DNA from: Deltaproteobacteria bacterium
Lineage (GTDB): Bacteria; Myxococcota; Kuafuiibacteriia; Kuafuiibacteriales; Kuafuiibacteriaceae
DNA: 64,000 nt
Direction: 5' to 3'
Assembly (NCBI GenBank): GCA_016703535.1
Contig: JADJBV010000002.1
Coordinates: forward strand, 2,294,001-2,358,000
A program made the position numbers and the translations under genes. Shown here piece after piece: positions 25,729-34,465 of this stretch. Below the pieces are notes generated by a model, which did no database searches, had not been told where the DNA came from, and worked only from the letters and a program-made list of their open reading frames with translations. Each line of letters begins with the position of its first letter. The stretch's first letter is position 1.

Positions 25729-27044
25729 TGGTGCTGATCGCTGTCGCCGTCTTTATCATCCTGACGCTCTCCTTCTTCTGCTCCACCTCGGAGGCGTCTT
25801 TGCTGTCGGTCAGCCGGGTGCGCATTCACGCCCTGGCGGAACACGATCCTTCGGCCCGCCTGGTGGAGCGGATGAAGGACACCATCGATCGGCCGATCGC
25901 CGCGATCCTGGTGCTCAATACGGTGGCCAACACCGCCGGCGCCGCCTTGGTCGGGCGGGAGTGGGAGCGGGTGTATGGTGGTGCTCATATCGCCGCCTTT
26001 ACGACGATCTTCACGGTCCTGATCTTGGTGGTCGGTGAACTCCTGCCCAAGACCCTGGGGGCCCGGCACAGCCTGAAGATCGCCTTGCTCACCGCTCGCC
26101 CCCTTTGGGTGACGATCAAGTTGATCGCCCCGATCGTTGGGCTGGTAGAGCGGATGGGCAAGTTGTTGGGCGGCTCCAGCAAAGGTGGCCACGTTTCGGT
26201 CGACGACATCCGGGCCATCACCCGGCTGGCGGTGTCCGCCAAGGTGTTGGGCCGGGAAGAGCAGATGATCATCGAGACGGCCTCCCGGCTGCCCCGGATC
26301 CAGGTCACCCAGATCATGATCCACCGAGAGGACATGGTCTGGATCGCGCTCGAAGGCCCGACCCAGGAGAACTTGGCGGCCGCCAAACGTTCCATGCACT
26401 CCCGACTCCTCCTCTGCCGGAACAACCTGGAGGACTTGGTGGGCGTGGTGAACGTCAAAGACGTGTTGTGGCGTTTGGTCGAGGACCCGACCACCAAAAC
26501 CGACTCGGGCCTGCGCTCTTTGCTCGAGGAGGTGGGTCGGGAGCCCCTCTACGTCAACGACGACATCGACGTCTCTCAGCTCTTGCGGCAGTTCTCCGAA
26601 CACCATGAACACTTGGCCATCGTCCGCGACACCAACGGTCGGGTGGTGGGCATGGTGACCTTGGAGGATGTGGTCGAAGAGCTGCTCGGTGAAGTCGACG
26701 ACGAATACGATGTGTCGCCGGAGCGGATCGAACGGCTCGACGTCGGCGCCTGGCGTTTTGGGGGCGGGACCTCTTGGGACGAGGCGGCCACCCGCTTGGG
26801 CTTGCCCGAGTCGGAGTTCAAGGCCGAGGACATGGACCTCGACGGTCGCATCGACGTCAATGACGTGGCCGGCAATCGCCTGCGCGGCAAGTTGCGCACC
26901 GGCGGCGTCTTCACCATCGGCAAGTGGCGCTTTAAGGTGTTGCGCATGCGGCGGGGTAAGGTGTTGACGGTGGAGGTCGCCTTGATCGGCCAACCCTCCC
27001 CGTCCTCCACCGACGCCCGACGCGGCGACACCACGTTGTCCTAG
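25728..27044 (+). CDS. CNNM/HlyC-CorC family membrane protein
   Basis: The product is 438 residues. The membrane part (1-135) has helices at about 2-18, 58-78 and 92-110, with the family motif 'FFCSTSEASLLSVSRVRI' near the start and 'VGELLPKTLGARH' at the end. Two CBS domains follow (about 190-310; 'VTQIMIHREDMVWIAL' and 'HLAIVRDTNGRVVGMVTLEDVVEELLGEV') and then a CorC_HlyC domain (about 340-425). Homologues transport or sense magnesium or cobalt. It overlaps the glgP stop by one base and is probably cotranscribed, with mutM 5 bp beyond. Confidence 0.88.
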   Translation: MVLIAVAVFIILTLSFFCSTSEASLLSVSRVRIHALAEHDPSARLVERMKDTIDRPIAAILVLNTVANTAGAALVGREWERVYGGAHIAAFTTIFTVLILVVGELLPKTLGARHSLKIALLTARPLWVTIKLIAPIVGLVERMGKLLGGSSKGGHVSVDDIRAITRLAVSAKVLGREEQMIIETASRLPRIQVTQIMIHREDMVWIALEGPTQENLAAAKRSMHSRLLLCRNNLEDLVGVVNVKDVLWRLVEDPTTKTDSGLRSLLEEVGREPLYVNDDIDVSQLLRQFSEHHEHLAIVRDTNGRVVGMVTLEDVVEELLGEVDDEYDVSPERIERLDVGAWRFGGGTSWDEAATRLGLPESEFKAEDMDLDGRIDVNDVAGNRLRGKLRTGGVFTIGKWRFKVLRMRRGKVLTVEVALIGQPSPSSTDARRGDTTLS

Positions 27045-27049
27045 TTTTT

Positions 27050-27898
27050 ATGCCTGAGCTCCCCGAGGTCGAGAGCGCCCGTGTCCACCTCGAAGGGTGG
27101 CTGGTGGGTCAACACCTGCATTCGGTGCAGGTCCCGCCGACGCGCCTGCTCGGTGATCAACCGGCCGAGCTGGTCCAAGCCACCTTGAGCGGGGCCAAGG
27201 TGCAGGCCGTGGTCCGCCGGGGCAAACATCTCTTGGTGGAGCTCGATCGGGGCCGGGCCCTGTATCTGCACCTGGGGATGACCGGTAAGTTCGTGGCGCG
27301 GCCCCGGGGGGAAGTGGTCCCTCACGCCCGGTTGGTGCTGGAGCTGAAGGAGCGCTGGGTGATCTTCCGAGATCCTCGGCTTTTTGGCCGGATCGCGGTG
27401 GGGCCCAGGGAACGGCTCTGGGACCAATATTTTGCGCCCCTCGGCCCGGACGCCTGGCTTGAGCCCTTGGACTCCGCCGCTTGGTTGGAGCGTCTGGGCC
27501 GCACCAAACGACCGATCAAGGTTGCGCTCCTCGAACAGTCGTTGGTGGCGGGCCTCGGCAACATCTACGCCGCCGAGGCCTTGTTCCGGGCCCGGATCCA
27601 CCCGGAGCGCCCGGCTTCGTCCTTGAGCAAGAAGGAGTGTGGAGCCTTGGCCAAGGCTGTGCAGGTTACCTTGCAAAAGGCCCTGGCGGTGATCGCCCAA
27701 GAAGACGAACTCACCTATCTCTCCGAAGGCGGCGACAACCCGTTTTTGGTCTACGAACGGGCCGGCGGGCCTTGTGTTCGTTGCCAGGCGCCGATCGTGC
27801 GCACCGTGTTGGGCGGTCGCAGCACGTACCATTGCCCGGCCTGCCAACTCAACGGGCGGCCAGTCGAGACAAGGTCGCGGCCCGCTCGATCAAAGTGA
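27050..27898 (+). CDS. mutM: Formamidopyrimidine-DNA glycosylase
   Basis: The product is 282 residues. It removes oxidised purines such as 8-oxoguanine. The N-terminal catalytic Pro and Glu are intact (MPELPEVE). The conserved lysine lies in 'RRGKHLLVEL', the helix-two-turn-helix in 'LVAGLGNIYAAEALFRARIHP', and the zinc finger in 'CVRCQAPIVRTVLGGRSTYHCPAC'. About 18 residues follow the finger, and that tail overlaps the 3' end of the convergent von Willebrand gene by 50 bp. Confidence 0.94.
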   Translation: MPELPEVESARVHLEGWLVGQHLHSVQVPPTRLLGDQPAELVQATLSGAKVQAVVRRGKHLLVELDRGRALYLHLGMTGKFVARPRGEVVPHARLVLELKERWVIFRDPRLFGRIAVGPRERLWDQYFAPLGPDAWLEPLDSAAWLERLGRTKRPIKVALLEQSLVAGLGNIYAAEALFRARIHPERPASSLSKKECGALAKAVQVTLQKALAVIAQEDELTYLSEGGDNPFLVYERAGGPCVRCQAPIVRTVLGGRSTYHCPACQLNGRPVETRSRPARSK

Positions 27899-29720
27899 GG
27901 AACTGAGCTCGGTCCGGGTCTTGGGTCCCGACACCCCGGGCGATGCTCAAGACTTGGGGCCAACTCCAAGCCCGGGCGTGTTCGCTGTGACGGAGCAACT
28001 CGGCCGCGCCGATGACGGCGGTTGCGAAGCGGAGATCGGGATCGGCCCGGTGAAAGGGACGTCGCAACACCGAAAGGGGCACCGAAAGTGCCGTCTCCTT
28101 GGCCACCTGACCTCCGGGCACCTTGGCCCGGACCCGGATGGTGCCTAGGCGGGCCTCTTTGCTGGCGATCGTGAGGTCGACCCCCGGGGCCAAGGTCAAC
28201 TCGTAGAGGGCGGTGACCTGGTGGTCTTCGCCGATCTCGCCGGCGTCGACCGCGTCGTCGCGAAAGTCATCGTCGGCGATGGCTCGGTTGTCGTAGCCGA
28301 CCAGCCGATAACTTTCGATCCAGTCGGCGTCGAGCTCCACTTGGATCTTCACGTCGGCGGCGACCTCACTGATCATGCGGTAGAGATCGCGCTCGAAGAT
28401 CCGCCGCGATTGTTGATCCGAGTCCACGTAGAAGTAGTTGCCGTTGCCCCGGTTGGCCAACTTCTCCATCATGTCGTCGCGGTAGTTGCCGTTGCCGAAG
28501 CCGATGGTGGAGAGGGTGATGCCTCGGGCCTGGTGTTCGGCGATGTCGGCCAGGAGATCATCGGGGGTAGTGGCGCCGATGTTGGCGTCGCCGTCGGAGA
28601 GCACCACCACCCGGGTGTAGGTGCCCGGGCGGCGCATCTCTTCGGCCTGTTCATAGGCCAAGGACAGACCGGACTGCATGGCGGTGCCGCCGCCGTTGTT
28701 CAGCCGGGCCACCGCGGCCTCGATTTGCAGGCGTTCGGAGGCCGAGGTTGGCGGCAAGACCACCGACACTCCGCCGGCGTAGGTGGTGATCGCCACTCGG
28801 TCCGAAGGCGCCAAGACCTGGACCGCCCGGACGATGCTCCGTTTGGCCATCTCCAGTCGATCGTCGCCGGTCATGGAGCAGCTGGTGTCGACCAAAAAGA
28901 CCAGGTTGTTGGGCAAACGGGAGGCGGGACGAGGCGACCGAGCCTGGATCCCGATCCGCAGCAGGTGGCGGCTCACTTCCAGCGGAGACTCGGCGCCGTC
29001 GGCTTCGATCGCGAAGAGCTCGTCGTCGACCACCGGCGGCAAGTAGTCGTAGCGGAAGTAGTTGAGCATCTCTTCCGGGCGGACCCAGGAGGGATCCGGC
29101 AGTTGGCCGTTTTCGAGGCTGCTGCGGATCATGGTGTAGGAGGCGGTGTCCACGTCGATGCCAAAGGTGGAGAGCCAATCCCGATGGGCGTCGATCCGTT
29201 GGGTGACCTCGACGTCGTGCCGGGCCGGGAAGTCGCCCGGGGTACCGCCGCGGAAGGGCAGGGCGAGTTCGGCGTATTGAAAGGCCCGGTATTCGGCGTC
29301 GCTCCGGGTGCCTTCGGTCTGGTGATCTCCATCGCGAGCGAGGTTGGTGGCTTGGCCGTGGCCCCGACCGCCGGTGCCCAGGCCCCCAAATCCTGCCGAA
29401 CTCCCACCAGACCCGTAGCCCCGGCCCGCGACGATCCCACTGGCGCGAGCGCGTCGACCCCCGAAACGCCCAGCCCTCTGTTTGGGGGCCCTGCTAGGTT
29501 TTGGGCGCCGCTCCAGGGTCACGGTGAGCGGGAGGGCGGTTGCGGTGCCGCCGCCCTGCGTCCTTCGGATCTCTAGGCCGGAGGGGATCGGCGCTTCGAT
29601 CTCCGGGGTCGGTGGCTCGGCCCGGACTTCCTCGATGTGCTCCGGTTCGGGCCCCACCATCGGTCCACAGCCCGCGGCCACCAGCCAAAGCACCCGCCAA
29701 CCTCGCTGTCGTTGAGCCAT
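27849..29720 (-). CDS. YfbK-like lipoprotein with a von Willebrand factor A domain
   Basis: The product is 623 residues. A lipoprotein signal (WRVLWLVAAGC) leads to a Gly/Arg-rich low-complexity segment (about 75-135). The YfbK-type N-terminal domain is at about 170-225 ('GIDVDTASYTMIRSSLENGQLP', 'RPEEMLNYFRYDY'). The VWA domain spans about 265-450, with MIDAS 'LVDTSCSMTG' (the usual Gly after Ser is Cys), Thr in 'GGGTAMQSGL' and Asp in 'LSDGDANIG'. The C-terminal domain of about 150 residues is typical of the family. It is outer-membrane or periplasmic, with adhesive or scaffold roles inferred only. Its 3' end overlaps mutM by 50 bp. Confidence 0.87.
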   Translation of the reverse strand: MAQRQRGWRVLWLVAAGCGPMVGPEPEHIEEVRAEPPTPEIEAPIPSGLEIRRTQGGGTATALPLTVTLERRPKPSRAPKQRAGRFGGRRARASGIVAGRGYGSGGSSAGFGGLGTGGRGHGQATNLARDGDHQTEGTRSDAEYRAFQYAELALPFRGGTPGDFPARHDVEVTQRIDAHRDWLSTFGIDVDTASYTMIRSSLENGQLPDPSWVRPEEMLNYFRYDYLPPVVDDELFAIEADGAESPLEVSRHLLRIGIQARSPRPASRLPNNLVFLVDTSCSMTGDDRLEMAKRSIVRAVQVLAPSDRVAITTYAGGVSVVLPPTSASERLQIEAAVARLNNGGGTAMQSGLSLAYEQAEEMRRPGTYTRVVVLSDGDANIGATTPDDLLADIAEHQARGITLSTIGFGNGNYRDDMMEKLANRGNGNYFYVDSDQQSRRIFERDLYRMISEVAADVKIQVELDADWIESYRLVGYDNRAIADDDFRDDAVDAGEIGEDHQVTALYELTLAPGVDLTIASKEARLGTIRVRAKVPGGQVAKETALSVPLSVLRRPFHRADPDLRFATAVIGAAELLRHSEHARAWSWPQVLSIARGVGTQDPDRAQFLTLIERAATLSRLAAR

Positions 29721-29921
29721 GTTGGTCCTGTCACCGTGAGGTCGTGATCGGTTCCCGCAACGGGATCTTCGGTGCAGGTTGGGCCGACGCGAGCCGGAGC
29801 GATGAGACCGAACACGACCCGCACGGCTTTACGCGGTCGAGGCGCTCGAGCCTCCCGCCCGGGAAAAGTAATGCGAGTAGGTGCTTGGCCCTCCGGACCA
29901 CCCGCGCCATGATCCGGGCGC

Positions 29922-30122
29922 ATGTGGTCCCACCTCCGGCTCCTGACCTTTTGCGCGGCTTGTGCGGCCTGTGCCAGCCAAGCTGAGGCCCCGGGGCCCC
30001 CTCCACCGGCGGCGCCTTCGAGTTGTGTCACCGAGTGCGAACGTTCCCAGCAGATGCGGGCGGTGGCCGCCGAGGTCATCACTCAGGAGTGTGAGGCCCG
30101 TTGTGCGGGCGACGCCGGGTGA
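29922..30122 (+). CDS. Small putative lipoprotein
   Basis: The product is 66 residues. A hydrophobic Cys/Ala N-terminus ('LRLLTFCAACAACASQ') offers a lipidation cysteine. The mature part has four more Cys in a C-x3-C then C-x3-C pattern ('SSCVTECERSQ', 'QECEARCAGD'), which suggests two disulfides. It has no clear ribosome site and no recognisable family. It sits between the divergent VWA gene and the convergent lipoprotein gene. The call rests on the signal plus Cys pattern. Confidence 0.5.
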   Translation: MWSHLRLLTFCAACAACASQAEAPGPPPPAAPSSCVTECERSQQMRAVAAEVITQECEARCAGDAG

Positions 30123-30131
30123 TCGATGCCC

Positions 30132-32186
30132 TCAGCGGGCCAGGTGGATCGGCGTGATGCCGTTGTGCCGGCTGGAGATCGCGAAGACGGTGTCGCTGGA
30201 GGTCACCAGCTGATCGATGCTGATCATCGAGACCTCCAATAGGCTCGGAGTGACGAAGAAGCCGGTGCCGATGGAGAGGGCCGCGCCCACCAGCGGTGGC
30301 CCGGGGCGCTCCGAACGAGCCAGGCCGATCAAGACCCGACAACCGGAACCGCTGGGACTCGCGCAGGTCAGCGGATCCAAGGCCAAAGCGGTCGGCTCGA
30401 GGCCGGGGATCAACGAGAAGGCGCTGACCTGGGCCAAGGTGAAGGGATCGGGCAACACCCGCACCAGCTGGTGAGGGCCGCTGGGGCTCCGGATGCCCAA
30501 GACCACTCCGCCGCCCGGCAACGCGACGATGGCGGTGGGGGTGCCGGTCAAACCCACGGCCGTGGCGGCGCCGCCCCCCACTGGGATCAACCAAAGAGCC
30601 GGGCTGGGGGCCCGACGATCGAAGACGGCGAGGGTGTCCCGGTTGAACCACGCGGCCTGGTCGATCTGTCGGAGCTCGGGCAAGGCGATCACCGGATCGG
30701 CGCTCAAGGGTGGGTCGGAGCCGGTGAGGTTGATCCGCAGCAGGCGGCCTTCGGTTCCGGAGCTCCCAAAAAAATAGGCGCTGCCGTCGTCCCCTGGGAG
30801 CAGACCGGCGGACAAAAAGCCCAAGGCTAGGGCGCCCACTTGGCTCAGCGGATCGGCGAGGTTGGCCAACACCGCTTGGTTGCCGGCCGCCACCCAGACC
30901 TGCTGTTGGCCCGAGGCATAGGCCAAAGCTTGGCTCCCGTCGGCGACGTCATCGAGCCGGAGGCGCGCCGAGTCGGCCTCGGGGCTGAGCGCCGAGGTCA
31001 AGGCCAAGGCCGGACCCGAAGTGATCCCACATTCCCCGTTGATCGATCGCTCGCAAGTGTCGGTGCAGGCGGTCGTGCAGGCCTCGGTCAACACGGCACC
31101 GGTGCACGTCGCCCACTCGTTGGCGGCGCACTGGTCGATATTGTAGGAGGTGCACAACCTCGTGCACTCGGTGCTGCAATCGATCCCGTCCAGGCTGCAG
31201 CCGGTCGCGCGGCACTCGTCCAGGCCGGCGCCGCTGATCAAAAGTTGAGGGGCGCGGCCGGTCACCTCGATCGGAAGGACGCCAGTGATCAGGCCGGGGT
31301 ACAACGCGAAAGGCGTCCGCCCATAAAAAACGCCTGGGCCATGGCGCGGGCAGCCGGTTTCGCCCAGATAGGTTCCCATCGTCGACGCCACCAAGGTCCC
31401 TGCGCCGCAGTCGAGGGCGAAGTAGGGGCCGTTGCCGAAGAGCCCATTGCCTTCCGGGAGTGGCACCGGCTGGCACGGTCCCCTCGGGGTGCTCAGCCCG
31501 CCGCTGGCGTCGAGGGTTGCCTCGAGGGCGTCGAAGCCGCAGCGGGAGAGGTCGACCTTCAGCTCGCACCCCAGCTGGTTGACCGGCGCCACGCAGCGGA
31601 ACCCGTCGGCGGCGGTCACCACCAGGCCCGGGGCGACGATCGGGCAAGGGGGCCGCACCACCGGGCCACAGAGGATGGTCCCGTCGGCGCCGCCGCTGGT
31701 GGCGGCCAGGCGCCCGTCGGTGGCGGCATAGGTTTGCAGCATCACCGACTCGAGGAGCGGCGCCCGATCCCCGCAGCCTTCGTCGATGCGGGCGACGCCC
31801 AAACAACTGGCGGGTTCAGCCTCGCAGTTGGTGGTCGGCGCCAGACAGGCCAGGCGTGAGGGGCCGTCTTCGACCTGGGCGCATGCGTCTTGGGCGGCCT
31901 CGGTCAGGTCTTTGGCCTTGAGGAAAAAGACCCGCGCTTCCAGGCCACTCGCCTCGGCGGTCACCGAATAGCCGCCCGAATACAGGACCGCTGCCGGCAC
32001 CACACTCCCGATCGCCACCACCTTGGCCTGTTCGTAGAACACCGAAAAAACGACCTCGGCCTCGGGCCGGTCCGGCAAGGTCAAGGTGGTGTCGCCGCGG
32101 CAAGCCAACAGGGCGGCGGGCCCGACGCACAGGCCCAGGGCCAAGAGGGCTCGGCCCAGCCGGCGCCGCTGAAGGGACGGGCTCAC
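30132..32186 (-). CDS. Large Cys-rich lipoprotein, beta-propeller-like C-terminus
   Basis: The product is 684 residues from GTG 32186, chosen because it overlaps the TPR-gene stop (GTGA) and gives a signal peptide with lipobox 'ALLACRGD'. Residues about 30-400 are beta-rich and hold about 35 Cys, including a dense cluster ('CSLDGIDCSTECTRLCTSY', 'CTTACTDTCE') near residue 365. The last 270 residues repeat units such as 'QALAYASGQQQVWVAAGNQAVLANL' and 'PTAIVALPGGGVVLGIR', as in propeller folds. No known family is recognised. It is the last gene of a tightly packed minus-strand run. Confidence 0.7.
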   Translation of the reverse strand: MSPSLQRRRLGRALLALGLCVGPAALLACRGDTTLTLPDRPEAEVVFSVFYEQAKVVAIGSVVPAAVLYSGGYSVTAEASGLEARVFFLKAKDLTEAAQDACAQVEDGPSRLACLAPTTNCEAEPASCLGVARIDEGCGDRAPLLESVMLQTYAATDGRLAATSGGADGTILCGPVVRPPCPIVAPGLVVTAADGFRCVAPVNQLGCELKVDLSRCGFDALEATLDASGGLSTPRGPCQPVPLPEGNGLFGNGPYFALDCGAGTLVASTMGTYLGETGCPRHGPGVFYGRTPFALYPGLITGVLPIEVTGRAPQLLISGAGLDECRATGCSLDGIDCSTECTRLCTSYNIDQCAANEWATCTGAVLTEACTTACTDTCERSINGECGITSGPALALTSALSPEADSARLRLDDVADGSQALAYASGQQQVWVAAGNQAVLANLADPLSQVGALALGFLSAGLLPGDDGSAYFFGSSGTEGRLLRINLTGSDPPLSADPVIALPELRQIDQAAWFNRDTLAVFDRRAPSPALWLIPVGGGAATAVGLTGTPTAIVALPGGGVVLGIRSPSGPHQLVRVLPDPFTLAQVSAFSLIPGLEPTALALDPLTCASPSGSGCRVLIGLARSERPGPPLVGAALSIGTGFFVTPSLLEVSMISIDQLVTSSDTVFAISSRHNGITPIHLAR

Positions 32187-33046
32187 AGGTCCTCGAAGGC
32201 CGACCCCGCCGCCTTCGCGACCTTGGCCCTTTCGCGCCAGCGGGACAATAAGGTCCAAGCGGCGACCAGGGCCAAGATGCCGCCTGCCAGCATCCCGAGT
32301 TGGCTCCCGACGCTGCCTTCGAACTCGAGCTTCTCCTTGAGACGGCGGTGTTCGGTGTTGAGCGGCGCGATCTCTTCGGTCTTGGCCATCAAGTCCTCGA
32401 CGCCCCTCTTGTCCTTGTTGTTGTAGGCGGTCCAGGCGCGCTTGGCCAACTCGTCACCCATCCAGATGCGCTCGTCTTCGTTCATCTCCTTGGCCTGGGC
32501 TTGACGGTAGAGCTCGAGGGCACCGTTGACGTCGCCGTTGGAGAGCTTCTTGCGATACCCTTCCCGCAACATCTTCTCCCGGATGCCGGCGTGGCGATGA
32601 TCGGAGGGACCGTAGGTTTCGCTGCGCTTGAGCAGGCGTTCGGCCTTGTCGAAGTCGCCGCCGCCTTGGGCGATCTTGGCGCACTGCAAGTAGGCGACGA
32701 AGGCGTTGGGCTTGCCCCGGGGATCCGACTCCAGGGCCTCACTGCCCCCTTCATCGACGATCGAGTCGTATTTTTCGCAGGCGTCGATCCACTGTTTGCT
32801 GCCGACGTACCGGGCGCCCAAGGTGTGCAAGGAGGGGATGCGTTTTTTGCTCTCCTTCGGGGGCAGGTTGTCTTCGGTCAGGTACTCCTCGGCCTCGACG
32901 GAGGCCTGGACCGCCTGTTGCCTTTGGGTGCCGGGGCCCCCGATCCGAGTGGTCCCGATCTCGATGTCCGGCGACGACTGGGCCCAGGCCGCGGAGGCCA
33001 AGGTGGTGCCGGAGAGGGTCAGGACGGCGAAAAAACGACCGTTCAT
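32183..33046 (-). CDS. Exported TPR-like protein with C-terminal membrane helix
   Basis: The product is 287 residues. A signal peptide (1-22, VLTLSGTTLASAAWA) is followed by helical repeats: 'ARYVGSKQWIDACEKYDSIV', 'CAKIAQGGGDFDKAERLLKRSE' and 'GALELYRQAQAKEMNEDERIW'. A single hydrophobic helix (about 250-270) near the C-terminus anchors it, followed by a basic tail. The role is unknown; TPR proteins of this kind usually act as protein-protein scaffolds in the envelope. It overlaps genes on both sides by 4 bp (ATGA upstream, GTGA downstream). Confidence 0.75.
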   Translation of the reverse strand: MNGRFFAVLTLSGTTLASAAWAQSSPDIEIGTTRIGGPGTQRQQAVQASVEAEEYLTEDNLPPKESKKRIPSLHTLGARYVGSKQWIDACEKYDSIVDEGGSEALESDPRGKPNAFVAYLQCAKIAQGGGDFDKAERLLKRSETYGPSDHRHAGIREKMLREGYRKKLSNGDVNGALELYRQAQAKEMNEDERIWMGDELAKRAWTAYNNKDKRGVEDLMAKTEEIAPLNTEHRRLKEKLEFEGSVGSQLGMLAGGILALVAAWTLLSRWRERAKVAKAAGSAFEDL

Positions 33047-33591
33047 GGGCCCGCATCCTGGCGCCCCGGCGGACCCGACGCAACCGATGGTTGTAGGGTC
33101 CTCCAGTAGGCCTGGAGGAGGTCCCGGTGATAGGGGTACAGCCCCTCGGGCAAGGTGTCCTCTGGCCCGTACCAGCCGCCGCCGGTGATCTCACCGTGGC
33201 CGGGTGCTGGGAGCTGGAGCGGGCCCAGGGCCTGGGCGGTCATGGTGACCGAGACGTAGCCCCCAGGCAGGAAGTGTTCGGTGTCGAAGAGCGCCGGATC
33301 CGGCGCGATCGCCAGCCCCAGCTCTTCGTCCAGCTCCCGCGCCAACCCCACCGAAAAGGTCTCCCCTCGGTTGATGAAGCCACCGGGCAGGCCCCAGCGC
33401 CACGGGGTGCGGAAGCGGTGCTCCAGCAACAGGATCCGCCCGTGTTCGTCGCGGATCAGCCCGACCACCCCGACCAAAAAGTGATCATTGGTGAAGAAGA
33501 GCACCCGCCGCCGCCAGGCCACCGGGATCCGATCCCAGGCCGCCTGGGCCAAACTGAGCAACCGGTCCCTCTTGCCCGGCTCAGCCTTCAC
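33043..33591 (-). CDS. Nudix hydrolase
   Basis: The product is 182 residues from GTG 33591. The Nudix box is complete: 'GGFINRGETFSVGLARELDEELGL' fits G-x5-E-x7-REUXEE-x-G. The preceding strand 'GRILLLEHRF' and 'PWRWGLPGG' are standard. It hydrolyses a nucleoside diphosphate linked to an unknown moiety. An N-terminal helix rich in Arg/Trp (10-30) is unlike small Nudix enzymes. It overlaps the SDR gene by 11 bp and the TPR gene by 4 bp. Confidence 0.9.
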   Translation of the reverse strand: MKAEPGKRDRLLSLAQAAWDRIPVAWRRRVLFFTNDHFLVGVVGLIRDEHGRILLLEHRFRTPWRWGLPGGFINRGETFSVGLARELDEELGLAIAPDPALFDTEHFLPGGYVSVTMTAQALGPLQLPAPGHGEITGGGWYGPEDTLPEGLYPYHRDLLQAYWRTLQPSVASGPPGRQDAGP

Positions 33592-34453
33592 TTTGGGCCT
33601 TGGGCTTGCGCATCGCCTGGAAGACCTCTTTCAGCTGTTTGCGATCGTGGCGGATCAGGTTGCTGAACTCGCCCGCACCCTGGAGTTGTTCGCCGCCATC
33701 GATGTCGATGCACTGGCCGTTCACATAGGCCGACTCTTTGGCCATCAGGTAGGCCGCCAGGTTGGCCAGCTCTTCGTGTTCACCGAAGCGACCCAGCGGT
33801 ATCCGGGCCTTCATCTCAGCGGCGGCGGCTTCGGCGTCGAACACCAAAGCCTGCCAAGCCCCTTCGGTCGGGAACGGCCCCGGGGCGATGGCGTTGAGCC
33901 GGATCCCGTAGGCCGAGCCCCACTCGACGGCCAGAGATTTGGTCATGGCCAACACGCCGGCCTTGGCCATGGCCGATGGCAAGACGAAGGCCGATCCCGA
34001 GTGTACGTAGGTGGTGAGGATCGAGACGATCGATCCACCTTGTCCTTGGCGGATCATCCTGCGCCCCACCGCTTGGGTCAGGTACCAGGTCCCCTTGAGC
34101 ACGATGTCGACGATGGCGTCGAAGCCCCCGGTCGAGAGCTCTTCCGCGGCGACCAAAAAATTACCGGCGGCGTTGTTCATCAGCCCGTGGACCGCACCCA
34201 ACTCGGCCACGGTCCGTTCGACCAGGTGGGCACAGGCGTCGGGATCCCGGATGTCGGTGGGGATCGGCAAGACGTGGGCCCCGGTCTCGGCCCGGAGTTG
34301 AGCGGCGGCGGTCTCGAGGCGTTCGGCGTTCCGCGAAGCGATGACCACCCGGGCGCCCAGTTCGGCGTACCGTTTGGCCATTGAACGCCCCAAGCCGGTG
34401 CCGCCACCGCTGACGATCAAGTTCATGCCGCGAAGCAGATCGGGTCGAAACAT
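33581..34453 (-). CDS. Short-chain dehydrogenase resembling 2,4-dienoyl-CoA reductase
   Basis: The product is 290 residues. The Rossmann motif 'SGGGTGLGRSMA' and the tetrad-type 'NNAAGNF' identify it as an SDR. Like mammalian DECR1 it has 'NNAAGNF', 'DIVLKGTWYLT', 'PSAMAKAGVLAMTKSLAVEWG', 'GPFPTEGAW', 'GRFGEHEELANLAAYL' and a long C-terminal 'GEFSNL' extension. The catalytic Tyr of ordinary SDRs is replaced, as in DECR, by a Ser/Lys arrangement in 'PSAMAKAG'. The predicted reaction is NADPH reduction of 2,4-dienoyl-CoA in beta-oxidation of unsaturated fatty acids. A perfect ribosome site TAGGAGG lies 5 bp before the ATG. Confidence 0.85.
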   Translation of the reverse strand: MFRPDLLRGMNLIVSGGGTGLGRSMAKRYAELGARVVIASRNAERLETAAAQLRAETGAHVLPIPTDIRDPDACAHLVERTVAELGAVHGLMNNAAGNFLVAAEELSTGGFDAIVDIVLKGTWYLTQAVGRRMIRQGQGGSIVSILTTYVHSGSAFVLPSAMAKAGVLAMTKSLAVEWGSAYGIRLNAIAPGPFPTEGAWQALVFDAEAAAAEMKARIPLGRFGEHEELANLAAYLMAKESAYVNGQCIDIDGGEQLQGAGEFSNLIRHDRKQLKEVFQAMRKPKAQSEG

Positions 34454-34458
34454 GAGGG

Positions 34459-34465
34459 CCTCCTA
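34459..34465 (-). promoter_or_regulatory. Strong Shine-Dalgarno of the dienoyl-CoA-reductase-like gene
   Basis: TAGGAGG on the minus strand, 5 nt before ATG 34453. The TAG is part of the stop codon of moeA, so termination and re-initiation are adjacent. Confidence 0.75.
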
